Below are positions 11,991 through 26,620 of a stretch of DNA of 64,000 bases, one piece after another. The notes beneath the pieces are model-generated. The model saw only the letters and a program-made list of their open reading frames with translations, searched no databases and was not told the DNA's origin. Positions within the stretch are counted from its first letter, which is position 1. Each line of letters begins with the position of its first letter. The position numbers were made by a program, and so were the translations under genes. This DNA comes from Apis mellifera (taxonomy: Eukaryota; Arthropoda; Insecta; Hymenoptera; Apidae), in assembly GCF_003254395.2 (NCBI RefSeq), contig NC_037638.1, forward strand, positions 23,265,352-23,329,351. The letters run 5' to 3'.

Positions 11991-14900
11991 GAAAGGGTGA
12001 TATTGATATTTTTCTGCAAAGTTGTAACGATAGATAATTTTATTATGACTTAAATTAAGATGCGATCAATACGTTACTTATTTATACGTGTCCTATTTAT
12101 TTCATGGTTTTATTAACGTTTTTTTATCATGTTTTGAGATTGAACACGTGATCCTTTAGATCGATTCGCGAAGAAATTTGCCCTTCTGTTCTTCTCCACG
12201 ATTAAAGTTCATTCGAAAAGAGGGACGAATATTAGTCCAGAATTTATTTTCAACGATTTTTCGATATTCTTGATGATCGACGATACATGAATTTTCATCG
12301 AACGAATACATAATTTTAATCTCCCGAAAAAAGAGAAAAGAAAGAAATTAATCGAAATTCAACTGAAATTAAAACCGTCGCGTTATCAATTCCCGATAGA
12401 TTCAAATTAAAAACGAGATAAATCAAATTTTTGCTTTTTCCCCGTTAATTCTTCACGTACGCGTCATCAGCCAGTTTTCACGAATAATAATCACGGAGAA
12501 ATTGGTTGTTCAACTGTTGGTGACCGACCAAACGATAAATTATCCTCGGGGTAATTACATTTACTTTTGACCAGCGTCGCTTCGTTAACCGCAGTTAAAA
12601 AGTTAGAATTGGCGCTGAATTATCGCGTGGGCGGTGGATATCGTTTCTTCTCTCTCTCTCTCCTCTCTCTTTCCTTTCATTCCCTATTTTTCAAAGAGAA
12701 ATCAACTCCGGTTTTAACATGGTTTGACGCGCGCGCAAAAAAAAAAAAAAAAAAAAGAAAAACGGGGACAAAGGTGTTGGCCGGGAAACGAACGAAGGCC
12801 GTAGGGAGCGGAGCGTGGATGAATCTGGAGAGGAGGAAAAGAACGGCGGGTTGACGCGTATTGTCGTAGAAGTAATTGTGTTTCGGTTTGCTGGATCCGT
12901 CTGGTTCGATGGTTCGAATCAGACTGAATGTTCGTTCGGTTTGATCAATAAAAGTAACGCGCAAGCGTGCTCGTCGTCGGCTGGCACGTGAAAGGCCTGT
13001 GCGAGTCCTTGCCCCTGCATCTGTGTCTGATCAGGGAACGAATAGATGATAAAGAAGAGGGTGGATCACGGCGGCAAGGGATGATGCACAGCGGTGGATG
13101 ATGTACAGTGGTGATGGCCGGGACTGAAAGAAAGAGGGATCTTTGACGCTATCGTCGTAGCAAGAAAAAGCTTGCTTGATTTCTTTGACATTGTCTTATC
13201 AACGTCGGTGTCTCTCGTGTCTTTTCCATTCTCCACCCTCCTCTGTTCCTTTATTGTCTATTTTTTTTCGCCCCCCTTTTTACTTTATCTTGCTAGAAAA
13301 AACGTGGCTCGTTTTATCGCCGAAAAGACGATATTTTGTTTATATTTTCGCTTTATTTTTTTTCTATCCTTCTCCGTTTTTTCGTTTTTCGCGAGTATAT
13401 GTGTGATATCGGTACAGTTAATAATATCGAGTTTTCATTAAATTTTTCAATAGGAATTCAATTTTATTTCCCGTTTTCCTATTTTCTCGTTCTCGCGCGA
13501 GAAAATCACAACAATATACTTTCGTTTTTTTTTTTCCATTCCAGAAAAGAAGATTGTCGCGTGATATTGTTATATATATTTTTATTTCAACGATGAAGCT
13601 TTTCCTTCATTGTTCGAGTCGCGAAAAATTCGAGGTTAAAAAATATTCGAGACCGCCAGAATGGTGACCTTCCAGAAGTTCATTTATCATTCAGAATAAC
13701 TTCCTGCTAAGTTTCGTCTCATTTATTCTCCCTTAATTTAACTCTGTTCCTCTTTGTTTCATTCTTTTCCGCTACTTTATTCCACTAAAAATGTTAATAA
13801 AATTATTTACCAGCGGCACGCTCATCCATTACAAGATTTCTGACTGGAATTAAACGTCGCTGAACTTTCGCCCTTCCATACCATAACCGGCAACGGTTTA
13901 TTTAGAATATCAAATCTGTTTGTAAGATTGCAATTTCGCCTCCCTCCAGTCGTTTGGATTTTACATTATCCTATTTCCCCTTCCTCTCGATTCTTATAAA
14001 TATTCTCACTACTGCGAAATTGTTAAAACTGTATTCATTCGTCATTACGCAAGAGATTATGCGTGAAACTTTCATCGAACAATCGGGAAAAAGTTCCTAA
14101 AAAGTAAATAAAATAATTTCTCCCGTGAAATGAATTACCTACAAAAATAAAAAAAAAAGAAATAAATCAAAAATAAAAAAAACACACTTGATATTACAAG
14201 TTAAATAAATAAATTAAAATATTGATCACACCGTGGCGGCACTTTAACGAACTCCCGGTTAAAATTGAGCATACATGATTGCCAGCCGCGATAAAGTCAC
14301 TCGATGTAGATAATCCCTTAATTATTTTCGTCAGCTTGGCTCGGAAAATTAATTAACCGGCCGGTCGATACGGTTTATAGTCGAATTACCGAATTAATAA
14401 AATTTATAACCAAGGAATCCATCTGCGAACGATGAAATTCGCGAATTTCGCGCGAACGAGCGAGTAATTTATAATTGCAGCGGTTGGATAACTTGTGGCG
14501 GTTTCACTCGCGCGTGATAACGATCAGCGTCGATAAAAGGATCGTTGATCGCGATAGGGGGTCAATAGTTGACGCGTCACAATCGAGCAACAACAACGAA
14601 ACAATCATCCATCTTTGCGCGTATATTTTCGCCGACACGAAATCCAGAATCTTCCTCGCTCGATCGGGCTCGCGTTATTTGCCTCGATGGATGTTGACTT
14701 TTTCTGTAATTCCGCGCTCTGTTCAACCGTCGAGATATTGAAAGGAAGAGGGCGTCAAATTCCAAAGAGATCCGTGGAATATCCAAGTTTTATTAAAAAA
14801 AAAAAATCTCACTCCCTCGAAAGTACACTGCTTCGTTGCAATAGGGATGGCAATTAGGAGGGGAATGATCAGCGACATTTGTGCATGAGAATGAAAGTTA

Positions 14901-17900
14901 GAATAGAAAGTTGTGTGATTGAATGCTGCGGGCATTTTAGAGAGATGATGTGTGGGATTGATTTGGTAAGATTGCGATTAATAGGATAATGGATAAATTT
15001 TGAACAGGTTTGACAGTGTGAATTGATTTGATGAATAAGTTCTTCTTTGCTCTATTTATTCGTCGTTTATCGTGTTTAGTCGTTGAATCAATTATGAATA
15101 ATAACGTTTCATTGATACAAATGTGGACTATAATATTTGAATAGTCTTAATTGATACTCATATATTTATCAAAGTTTTATCTTTTCAACTTCAGCGATAT
15201 CGTTGATATCGACAATATTCAAAATAAATATTTGCAGTATCAAAGTTCGTAAAGTAAAATAATCGTCTCCTGTTCTCCAAAGTTCAATTAATATTACGAT
15301 AGATTTAGAATATTGTTTCTTGCAATTGTTGATTGTTTGTCTCGTGTACAATCGGTTAATGATCGTAAATAATATCTTCAACCCGTTTAGATCGCCACAC
15401 GATAAATAATAATCTGTTAAATCGTGCTTACGAAGGGTGAATTCAGTTTTGAATCAAATGAACCGCGTCGAATCGATTCGATGAACGGAAATGGATGCTC
15501 GGTTTACCCCGCGAAGCACGTGGATCGCGTGCAAATAGATGCCACCCCAAAATGAATAATAAACGTATCTACTACGCTCCCATTATTGCAAAGATTTGCG
15601 ACGAGATCGTTTCAACGTAGAAACGTTTTCAATGTTGGAGCTAAAGATCGGACAAAGTGCTCCGTTGGAATGAGCAGTGCTCGTGACTTCGTTTGATCGA
15701 TTTTCACACCGGTATCCCATTTAGATGTGCTTCGACGTTTCTCTTAAAATTCTCTTCCTTTTATCCACTCGCGCTTAAAAAACGAACAATATTGAACAGG
15801 ATAAAAAATCGTCTCGCTATTTGCAGGATTTCACTTATATATAAACGAATCTTTTGCCCAATAATGTGATTCGTGCAAAGGTGATTTTTCACAGAAAATA
15901 AAATCCTTCTTCTTTTTATCGATTTAATGCCGTTCCTCGAGACGAACTTGATTTCTGAGACGCGCAAATGTTCGATCAAAAAATCACTCGATAAATTTCT
16001 TAATCTGTTAATCCACTTTATAAATCGATTTGAACTTTTCTTCAAAAGTTATATATTTGGTCGAGTATGAGACATCACAAGAAGTGGAGTTTTTCTTAAC
16101 GAGCAAACTCCCCCTTATATTTTCCATCCCCGTCCGGGGTAAATTGAGAGAGAAGTAAGATTAATTAAGATGATTAGGAGGTAAATGCGAATCGATGAAA
16201 CGGACAAGTTGAAGTAATTTCGCGTAGACTAGGAACTGGATCGCAATCTTTATGCCGACCGTGCTAAAAATGAACGTTATCTCCCCGAATTATTCCCTGT
16301 CACGATTAAAATCCATCCCGATATTTTCCATGGATCTGATTTAGAAAGAGAAAAGAAAGAAAGAAAGAAAGAAAAAACGGAGGGAAAAAAACTCGGTGGG
16401 CGAAATAAATTTTTTAATCCCTCAAGTCGTGATGCTAAGCTTCAGCTTGCTTCTCCACCAGCGCGCATTGTCCCTCGTGTAAATTACTTTCTTCGTTTCC
16501 ATAGCGTGTTCTAATGCCTTCGGGGGTATATAAATAAAGAAGTGTCCGAGTGAAATTGACGTGAAATGTATTTTTAACACGCTTCCCTTATTATCGTACA
16601 GCGCCCCAATTATTATCATAATGCGTCCAAACGTATACTCCAACCAAGAGTTACGCATTTGTGGTTTCATGCAATATCTTTTTGAAGACGTTTCTTTTTT
16701 CTGGCGGATTTAATATTTTGTTCGAAGCAAAGGATAGAATTGAAATTACGAGGTATTAGAATCTTGCTTCGTGCTACATTTACTTCATAAACAATTGGAG
16801 AAAAATAATTATAATTCGTAATAGAGTTATATAATGTGTTTTTTTTTTTGAATCATTAAACATATTTCAGAACAGATTTATCCAAATATTGAATAAGACT
16901 CGATAAATAATTTAAACAAGTCATTGTCACAAATAATTCATTTATTTTGTTTCCTTTTAACTCGATCCAATTCAATCCATTATCTCGAAACAATCTGTCA
17001 ATTTCACACAACACACGCGCGCACACACATTGCATAACATAGACCAAGATAAGCGTGGCCCTCTACGATTTCAGGTTAATGCTCGTTACAAATTAATGAT
17101 TGCACTGCGTGACGTGATTAGCCTCCCCTATCTACATTATGCCACCTGTTTAATTATTTGAATGTCGGTTAATGTGACGTGACCCCAAGAGGTAAGGCTT
17201 CTTCAGCGAGTTTACAATGCTCGGTATATTTTAGTCGCACAATCAAGAAAATTAATTCATTTGCCTTGGTGATGAGCCAACCATAATGAACCGCACTCAA
17301 CTTCTTTTTCCCTCGATTTATGTTACCAGGGCAAATACATGTATTTGAATAAACGATTCGGGATTGTAGTTTGTTCCATGGCGAATGTTCACGTTTCGCG
17401 AAATGGCCGATAAAAGAGAAGGATCTCTTCTCCCTTAACCGAGTTCATTTCATCACGAGAGACAATGCCGCGTCGCGTTTTACAGGCTAGATTACTTGAT
17501 ATGACCTTTATTTCATTATTATTTATGCGCATTGTCCGTTCAAATTTTTATTAAAACTATCTATTGGACTTAAAATCTTTTTGTTTTGTTAAACGAGATT
17601 TAAGAACGGGGATTTAGACCGGATTCTACGATGCATCAGGGACAAATGTAAAAAGACAGGCGTGGATACTCGGTTGTCAACATGTGGGTCAACAGGTATC
17701 GAGGCGAGTGCCGTGGCCTCGAAAAGGAAACATTTTTTCATCTAATGAAAAAAAGATGACTTTAAAAATTTACTTGAAAAAAGCCGGATGTGTCATCGCC
17801 TTGATGAAAAGAGAAGAAAAGAGTTTCGATGGAATTTTATAAATAATAATGAATAATATAATAAAGTCTCGTTCCACGTGTTAAGAATATATCTTGTACT

Positions 17901-20000
17901 TCCAATCTTATTTCATAGAATTTGAAAGAAAAAAAAAAAATCTCATCGATTGGACGAAATGTCCTTATAAAAATAACATTACGGTGAATATTTTCTGTTT
18001 GGAATTTTTCCAACGTGCTCTCTTACCTCGTCCCGTCGCCGCCGAACTCCTGGAAAACTGCAATTCCCCTCGAAAATTGGCGAAGGAAAGTGTCGTCGGC
18101 ATCTCGTCCCGGCGTGTCGGCGTCCAAACTTTTAACCTTCGACTTCGTTCTTTGTCGACTTTTAAACGTTGCGAAACCACGTGTTAAATTCGTGAGAGTC
18201 GAATCCATCCAGCGCGGGAATCCTTGAAACGTATGCAGAGAGCCGGCCAACCTTGCGTGTTATTTGCGTCCTCGTTGTTGCTCGTTGCACATGAAAGAGA
18301 AAAAAGAATGAAAGAGAAAGGGACTAAACAGCATAGGGAGGAAGGGAAGAGACAAAAGCGAGAAAAAGATAATGTATAGGCTCGCTGGCAGGGGTGGTTT
18401 TTATGTGGCCGTGGCTGTGGATGATTTACGATTTTTACGCGTAACCCATTCCCTCCCGTTGCATGACAGAAATGTATGAAAAAAAAAAAAGAAGAAAAAA
18501 AAGAAACAACGCGCGGCTTTAAGGGCCGTTAAGAAGTTGTTCACGGCGACCTACATTATTTGATACGAGAGGGATCGTAAATGCCGTGCTTTTACGGAAT
18601 CGTCACGTATATATATTCCTTCTTTTCGCCCGCGAAACGTGAAGTGGTTCGTGATGAAGTCGAGTGTGGCCATAAATCCCGCATCCGTAAAAAATTTCAC
18701 ATTTTTCTTTTTTCTTTTTTCACGCATACGTTAACTCGATTCGAAATTGAAATCTAGAGAGGAAAGAATCGAGGAACAGATACGTAGCGCGAATCAACAG
18801 TAATAATAGTAATAATAACGTGGAGGAGCGAAAGAGGGATGAGATCGAGATCGACTTATTTGGTTCTCATTCAAATAAGACACGGTCGATCGAGTTGCGA
18901 TGACTGGAATTTCTGTTTCCACGGTTGGATGCACGCTCTTTTTCGATATTATTTACGCGAAAACGGATTCAATTGGACGGAATGCCAGTTCTTTACAATT
19001 AAAAGCACGGATTGAGTCGAGAACGGAGGAGGAGAAAGGAGGCGGATTGTTTTTGGATTCTAGTTCGCGAGAGGGAACTAAATGTAAATGTGGTACTAGT
19101 TTAAAAGGGAGGGAAAAAGCGTTTATTGAAGTGGATTGCATGTTTGGGATACGGATTGAGACGGAACACGTTACAGGTGTTCGTCGAATAATGACGAGCT
19201 TCGAGTTTCGAGTTTATCGAGGGTAATTTAAGATCGCGAGAAGAAAGAAGCGTCTCTCGAAAACTCGCGTGTCGAGAAACGCTTCGACTTTATTTAAAAA
19301 AAAGCATTTTATCTTTCATTAATCGAGATCGTGCTCTAAACTAGACTCTCTCGAACGAAGATTATATTTAATTACTGTTATTTTCAGTTTGATGTTTCGG
19401 ATCAAAGTAATGAAATTTGTTATTAAATGTTATGTTGGCATATTAAATTTAGTGGAGAAACGTATGAAAATCTGTTACATCAAAGATAAGTATCTCCGTA
19501 ATACATACTTGTAATAAATATACTGCGGAGCTAATTCCTCCTACTGCAACTTGTTATATTAAACACGAAACTTTCGCGTGTTATATTTTCTCAACGATAA
19601 ATGTAAAATTTCTTTTCTTGATACATACTATTCTATATATCAAATTCGTATATTTTTTATATATTTCCTCTAATGATATAATTGCTTAAATTCCAAGTTT
19701 ATATTATTTCATTCTAATCAATTTAACACGTACAACATTTCCTCAATGGCAGCTTAAATTTTACTCTCTACATCAATTCTACATCATCATCCCTCCAGAA
19801 CGAATACTTGTTTCTCTTCTTTCGATTCTTGTATCCGATCCAAGTGTTTTAAAATCCAAAAAAGGGACGAATAAATCGCGCAATTCGAATGCAAAATTAA
19901 ATCACGCTAATTCGAATCTGTTTCACGGTCGATACGATGATGGATTACTTCCCCATTCTCCGTTTCCGATAATGCGTCATAATTCCTTCGACGTGACGTG
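11991..20000. other. Intergenic AT-rich sequence, no supported gene
   Basis: No open frame shows a known domain or a convincing splice-linked exon series. Poly-A/T runs are frequent (12739-12759, 18479-18508). A GAAA microsatellite lies at 16344-16373. Patches near 14220-14760 and 18000-18260 are GC-richer. No tRNA or transposon ends were recognised. Confidence 0.45.
16344..16373. repeat. GAAA/AAAG microsatellite
   Basis: This is an imperfect tandem run of GAAA units of about 30 bases. It is a simple repeat. Confidence 0.75.
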
Positions 20001-20860
20001 CAGGAATCCTCCCCCCTTTCCTTTGTGCGAGTCAATTTCCCGTGAAACGTGAAATACATGGCGAAAATATCCGAAAATACCCGAGGTAATCTGTGTAAGA
20101 AACCGAAGCGCGGATGCGGGGAGATTGAATGCGCATCGATTTCCTATCAACGGAGATCGAGTGGATCCATGGAGAAATATCAGAAATATCGTGCCATCAT
20201 CTCTGAACGTTCCAGGCGAAGGGATGTAATCTCGTAATGGGGCCATTTTCCCGAGTTTCATCGAGTGTATATCCCTTTCGTTCATCGGATTCGCCCGATC
20301 CGATGTTCGTTTGTCGGCCGTCCATCTCGCTCGCTCTGATATTATTATTCTCCCAACCTCCGTTCGATCATCTTTTGGCAATCGTCGCCACCGCTTCGAG
20401 GATTGGCCGGTTCGAGGGCCAACTTATTTCCCGATCGAATCACCACAGGATTATTTTCCATCGAGGATTTTCTTCCATCCCGCTTTCGTTTCTTCTTCCG
20501 TGCACGCCTCTCCACGGCAGCTATTATTTATCAATCTATCTGTACACGGTATATACTTACATGCATCTGTTGCAGACGAGACGAGGGGGAATCGATCCTT
20601 CTTCTCTCTTTTCAATCTTCCGTCGTGCCCCGTTTCGTTCGTTTCGTTCTAGAACCGGCTCTTCTATAAATCACCGGATCTCGTTAACTCTCGTCCTCTT
20701 CTCTCGTGGCTCGTTTGCAGACGTCGATATTGCGAAGTCGAGCTTGCTAGGGAGAGACTGGTTCTTTTTTTTTCTTTTTTCTTTTTTTTTTTTTCTTTTT
20801 TATGTATCGTCTCCCTTGGTCGAGTATCCGTGTCGAGTAAGTAGGTATGCCTTCTTTTGA
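20001..20860. other. CpG/GC-richer island in the gene desert
   Basis: Composition shifts to a balanced, CpG-rich sequence, so several long open frames overlap on both strands. The longest + frame (20237-20860) ends in poly-Phe from a T tract and has no domain. I treat the island as possible regulatory DNA and not as a gene. Confidence 0.35.
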
Positions 20861-23800
20861 AACACGAGGGATGGTAATTTGCATAACACCGCTCATGTAA
20901 GAAACTGATTGTGAACCGGGGAAAAGTTGAAAGACTCGCCGACGCAAAGTCGTCTGAAACTTTGAAGTTTCACATTGCGCCCACATTGTTATCGCTTGAA
21001 AGTTTTAGCTCAGGGGAAGATGAGATGTTAATCAGATGGGATGTTGCTGTTAATTTGAAACCGGCTCCACGGTTATAAATTTTTCTTCTCTTCGTTATTT
21101 AACGCGCTTAAACTTATGCTTGCGTCGCATTCGCATATCACAATTTATCGTGACCCGAAATTTAATTCGAAATTGTATTTTTTTTTTATTTGAAATATAG
21201 AGAGATCCTCGATAAAGTAAATTCATTTGTTTTTTTCGAGGAGTGAATTAACGTTTAATATTATTTATCTTTTAGTACTTTTTTGACGACTTTTTGATAT
21301 TTAATTAAATCCTTTCCTCTTTTTTCCTCTTTTTTTCTTCTTTTTTTTAAATCGATAGATGAAATATCGTACAAAGCGTATCTCTGTAGTGAGAATAAAA
21401 GTAAGAAAAACTCAAGCAGAAGTTCTTAGAGAATAATATGTTTGATGTACGAGATTGAATTAATAATAATGTACCATATTCTCGGAATATTAGAATCGTT
21501 TTCGAGGCTTCATCGATTGTGAATACAAATCATTACATTTCGAATTTCTCTCGTTTCACATTTTTCTAATTTCATTCGATCCCCTGTATTGTATAACGCT
21601 CGAGCAATGAGTTTCATATTACCTCGGAAAGAAATACGCGCAAAAATAAATATCCAACTGAATATAAAAATCATTATATATCATACCAGATAGAATTTGT
21701 CACGATTTGTACATGAATGAACGATGAAATTCCTCGTTCGCGAATGGAAAAGAGATATCATGCTTGTCGTTTAATAATATATATATATATTATAATCCTT
21801 TCACTTTGTTCACTTTTAATTTGCCATCCTTTAATTATCGTCCCACGTTTCCCTTTCTTCCCATTCAGTTGATATTTTTGAATGCAGATTGGTACCGTAA
21901 CGTGGACATTGTCCACGGAATAGATTAATAACGAATTATACGGAGAAATTTAATCATTTCTCTCGAAATGGTACAAAAGTGAATTTTATTGCTCGGAAAG
22001 CACCGTGGAAAGTGGACGCGAGCCCTTAAAAGGATGAATCTTGTGCTCCTTTGTGCTCGTTTTTAATGCTTTCCAACCGATTTCGCTAAGCAGTATCATT
22101 TATCGTCGATGTTATCTTATTTTATATTGTCCAGCTTTAATTTCCTTGCTTGCGAATTATTAATCGAATATGTCTACGTGGATATATATAGTCACGTGGT
22201 TATCACGCACGATAAAATTTATTATTCGCGCATGCGAAATTTGCAATATTTCGGGTAAATTATATCACGGGACAATTTGAAGGAATTTAATTTTAACTGA
22301 CCAATTGACTTATTATACGTGTACAATCGATATCCATATATATAGCCTGCTATAGTTTGCATTACAAAGATAATTTTCAATTTCCATTAATCTTCGATTA
22401 TTCTATCGACCGGTAATTTTCGTATCTGCATTCAAGCAAGTTGATTCTGTTATTCAAACACGTTTCAACGATAAATGAAATTAATCTGTTCGATGGATAA
22501 AAGTTGTGGAAAGTAGATAGCAATTTTATCGCACATATTTTTACACTGAGTTTTCCAATCTGTCTCACTTGAATTATCGAATTATCTCTCGTTAATTATC
22601 TTATCATTCTCTCTCTCTTATCGCCTCTTTCTATATTTCACAACGAATTGTACGAATTTCTATCCGTTCAATCTCGGAAGCTATCCCTTCATATCATCCT
22701 TTTATGTCTCGCTTTATCGCGATTTGATATTTGATATTTCATCGAGGGCTTACCACTTTATTTATCTTTTCACGCTATCGCGCGATTTTTCTTCCGTTTA
22801 TTCGTCGCGATTCAGAATCCTCCTCCTCCTTCTCTTTCTCCTCCTACAAGCGACTCGATATCTCCGGTTTAATCCGGAACAATGGAAATCGGTCACGATA
22901 ACGAGCTACTAATGAATTTTCAATATTAAAGTGAAATTTCCAGGATTCGAAATATGGCACGGCTGACAGTACAGAAATCCAGACGAATTTCCACCGGTCA
23001 CGTAGGACCCTTTACGCGACGTCCATATTTGGACAGACGATTCGATAAATTCCTTGGGATTTTATGGAAACTCGATCCTGTGCAATCAGACGATTATGGA
23101 CATTCGAGAGATTGCACGGAAGACGTATCGTGAATATTTGGCGACGTTTCGTATTTTTGGATAATTCTTGAAATGAAACGGAAAGATTAATATTGTCTTA
23201 GCAGATCTTTTTCTTTTTTTTGAGAGGGGAGATTTAAAAAATGATAAAATAGAGATTAAGGAGATCTTAAATGGAATTAAAAGGAATTTTATTGGAATTA
23301 TTATCGACATTGTTAAATTTTTCCAAAGTTATTTGGATATTTAAAATCTTGTTCGTAAGCGAATTAAATTCGAGAAATTGTCGAGTACACGTGACTTTAT
23401 TTGATCAACTTATAAATTGCAAGTGATTGCAATTATATAAGACTAACAGTAGCGATAAGAGTAGAGCGGAAAATTGTTAATGATAGCGCGGTATAATGTC
23501 CTTGGAAGAAAGGGAGTGAGATAATGGTTAATGATAAGTCGATAGTCTAAATTTGTGTAACGTGAAAGATAAGGCAAAGGTCAGTCGATGAAAGAGAAAT
23601 CATTTGATTGAAGAATACGAATGGGTCAAGGTTAGCTTGAAAGAACAGATATATTAATTTAAAGGGAAATTTTATGATTCATCGACTCTCTTATTACTTC
23701 GAAAAAAAAAAAAAATATCTAAATCTTGTCGTATCATATATACAAATATCCTCTCTCAAGTACACGACTATCGTACAAATTCGATAGTTTTCAAACAGTG

Positions 23801-25870
23801 TTTGTGTGTGTGTGTTTTTTTTTTTTATTGCTACAATTTCTTCTTAGAACTCTCTTACACCGTTCCATTTTATATTACTGAGATTTCTTCTTTTATAACC
23901 TTCTTTTACTGCTAGAATTTCTCGATATTTTGTTTTTATCGATAGAATATCCTTTTTAGTATCCGCCTTTATTAGTAGAATTCCCCGTTTCCGGATATTC
24001 TATCTTTACTCCCGTAACAACCCTCTTTTTCAATATCCTATATTTATTAATAAGATTTATTTTCTTCGATTCTCCGATCTCCTCGAAAAAGTTTATTCCT
24101 ATATCCTTCGTAGAATTATTTCTCTCTTGCGTGGAACAGTTGGAAATTTTTCTACGAGATCCAATTTCTTGTTGACAGTTTATTTTCCACCAGTGATTTA
24201 CCACGATGTTGCGTGCGAAATTATATGGAACCGGAAGAGGTCGAAATGATCATTGGACGCGATTTTGGGGAAAGGAGTAACTTGGTCGTCGACTGGCCGC
24301 AGTTCACGACAGTTGGTCGACCGGAAGATAGTTAAGGACGGTGTTGTTGGTTAGGATTCGAACCTCGGTTCTCTTACCCCGGGAAATCGAAGGCGTAGGA
24401 ATTAATTAGAACTCCTCGTGAAACATGAAACAATGGCGAAACCACCCACTCCTCTGCAAACTTCACCGATGTTTAACGATGTTTAATTTGGAATATCAAC
24501 TGCTCGTCGATAGTCGACTTGGAATTCGTGTCGATTTTCAACGAGATGGATAAATAAGAATAATATCTCCTTATTGGATATTTGATAATTAACCGTATCG
24601 TCTGATTTTTTTATCGTAGAAAGATAAGCGATATAATAGACCAATTATTAGATAAACTGTAAATCTTTCTGTATATGTACGAAATTTAAAATTCTTGCAT
24701 ACGAATCCGCGATCATAAATAATTTAATACAAAGATTAATATTCGCTAGTCAAATTTATGGACAAAAAGGATAGGAAAGATAAAAGTCTCGATATAAAAC
24801 TTTTATCTCAATCTTCATTTCGATCGATCAAGACACGTTTCAACTATCCCTTGACTCGTCGTTTTAACTTACCTGCGTCACAAGAGTACGATGCAAATTA
24901 GCCGGACAACGCGCACCTCTCCTTTTATTTATCCATCCCCGTTCCGTGTTTACCGGTTAACTAGGAAATTTCACGGTACGTTTCGCGGACAGTGGTCCAA
25001 TTTGGTGTGTGGACGACAAACTGGGTTCGTCAGGGTTGAAGTCACGTTGCAATAAGTGTATCCGCGTTGTTCACCTTGCCACCACGAGAGGAAGAGGAGG
25101 AGGAGGAGGGGAGGGAAAGACAGAGAGGGAGGGAGAGAAGAAAAGGGGGACGAGAAACCTGGTTTTCGTGGCACGAAGCCCTGGAGCAAGTGTTACGTGA
25201 AATAATGCAAAAGGCGGCTTTCTTTACATTTTACATGGGTGAACACGACCACCTGCAGGCATCCCTCTCGCGCATTGGCCGCGCTTCCGCCCAACAGAGA
25301 ATAGGGGATGAATGGATGCGCGACAGAAGGTCTCAAAGCAGGGGCTCCCATTTTTACGGATCGATAGATTTGGAAACGAGTTAACGAGCGGCGCGATCGA
25401 GGTGAACGAAGACGAAAATCACGATCCGAGAATACATACCGTCGTGACAAAGGGTTCCGTGATTCATTAGTCGTGGTGCAAGTGTAACGCGGGGGATTTC
25501 TTCGTTTTTTATTCCGAGGGAATAAAAAATTTTTCGATAATTTTACGAGTTGTCAGGAGATCGATTTTCGATCTCCACGATTTTCTAAAGGTGAATTTTC
25601 GCTTCTGCAGGAGAATCTCCCTATTATTATGCTCGAAGATCCTTCGAAATTTGACGGTCGTCTATCGCAGCTGTGCATCGAGATATTTCAAGATATTTCT
25701 CCCGCACAAATGACCAGAATTAGGTCACTCGATCCTCGAGTCCTTATCGTTTCGTTTAATTTAATAATCGAGTTTAATAAATTCCTCTCTCTAATTATCT
25801 CATATCACGGCCGAGAAAACACGTTCCTTCCTTTTACGTATTATTAATTATCATCCCGATAAACCGATAT
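20861..25870. other. Intergenic AT-rich sequence, no supported gene
   Basis: The sequence holds simple repeats (AT at 21778-21790, GT at 23802-23814, a purine-rich GGA/GA tract at 25084-25152) and an 8-bp near-palindrome at 20955-20972. Nothing protein-like was recognised. A tRNA B-box-like word near 24350 has no supporting cloverleaf. Confidence 0.45.
25084..25152 (+). repeat. Purine-rich GGA/GA tract
   Basis: About 70 bases are almost purely purine on the + strand, built of GAGGA, GGGA and AGAGA units. Homopurine tracts of this kind can adopt unusual helices and often vary in length. No gene overlaps it. Confidence 0.7.
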
Positions 25871-26620
25871 CGAACGAATCACCGCTGAAGCGACCGTGCA
25901 TCCCCAGTATACAGCGATACATCGAAACGTTACACGCCATTCCACGCTTGATTCCACGTTTCGTTGATTATCTCTCGCAACTCGCTTCTGAACTGATATA
26001 TCGCCTCCCCGTGCTCGATATCCTTGAACTTTGGCGTTCCACGTCATTCCACGGCGGCAAGGGCCGTTTGTGCACCCGCCTCTGCCGCTAATTGCCGGAG
26101 CAAGGTGACGTATTTTAAGGAACGTAAACGTACGGATTATCTGGGAAACGCGCGGCATACTCGAGGACGACTCGAGGGCCGGGAGGACGAGTTCCACGCA
26201 TTCTTCGAGAGTTTCTTTACTCTTCCGATGCCTGCCCTCCGCCCCATGCCAACGATTTCGTCGCTTCCGGCATTCCTCGTCCTCCTTTTCCGCCATCCTC
26301 TCCTCCTCCATTATCCATCCGACGAGAGACGAAGGCTTCGTGTCCTCTCTTCTAGATTATCGCCGATCATCTCCCCCTCCCTTCCTCCTTCATCATCCCT
26401 GAATCCGTCCATTCTCGTTTTTTTAATTCGACATCTCGTTGCGATTTTTCTCTTCCCTCGAGTTTAATCGGCTCGAGGGGAAGGCAATCGGAAGTTTAAA
26501 TGTAATAGAAACGGCTCCTCTTCTATTATTGTAATTAAAGTCTCTGGACGAGATATCTCGCGACGCAACCCTGTTCGCACCGTTTTCGGAGAGATGTCTC
26601 GCGTGTCTCTTCATTAACCT
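25871..26620. other. CpG/GC-richer island in the gene desert
   Basis: This block has higher GC and overlapping open frames of up to 155 codons on opposite strands (25844-26311 on -, 26024-26467 on +). No known domain was seen in any frame. It is a candidate regulatory element or non-coding exon. Confidence 0.35.

Noticed and set aside
12895..12925. Possible tRNA (GGTTCGAATC)
   Set aside because: The flanks cannot be folded into a cloverleaf. It is better read as a chance inverted repeat around TTCGAA.
20237..20860. 207-codon + strand frame
   Set aside because: It lies in a GC-richer island, ends in poly-Phe from a T tract, overlaps open frames on the other strand and shows no domain.
24330..24400. 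Possible tRNA (B-box-like GGTTCGAATCC on the - strand)
   Set aside because: The T stem does not pair over five bases, and no matching acceptor stem, anticodon arm or A box could be found.
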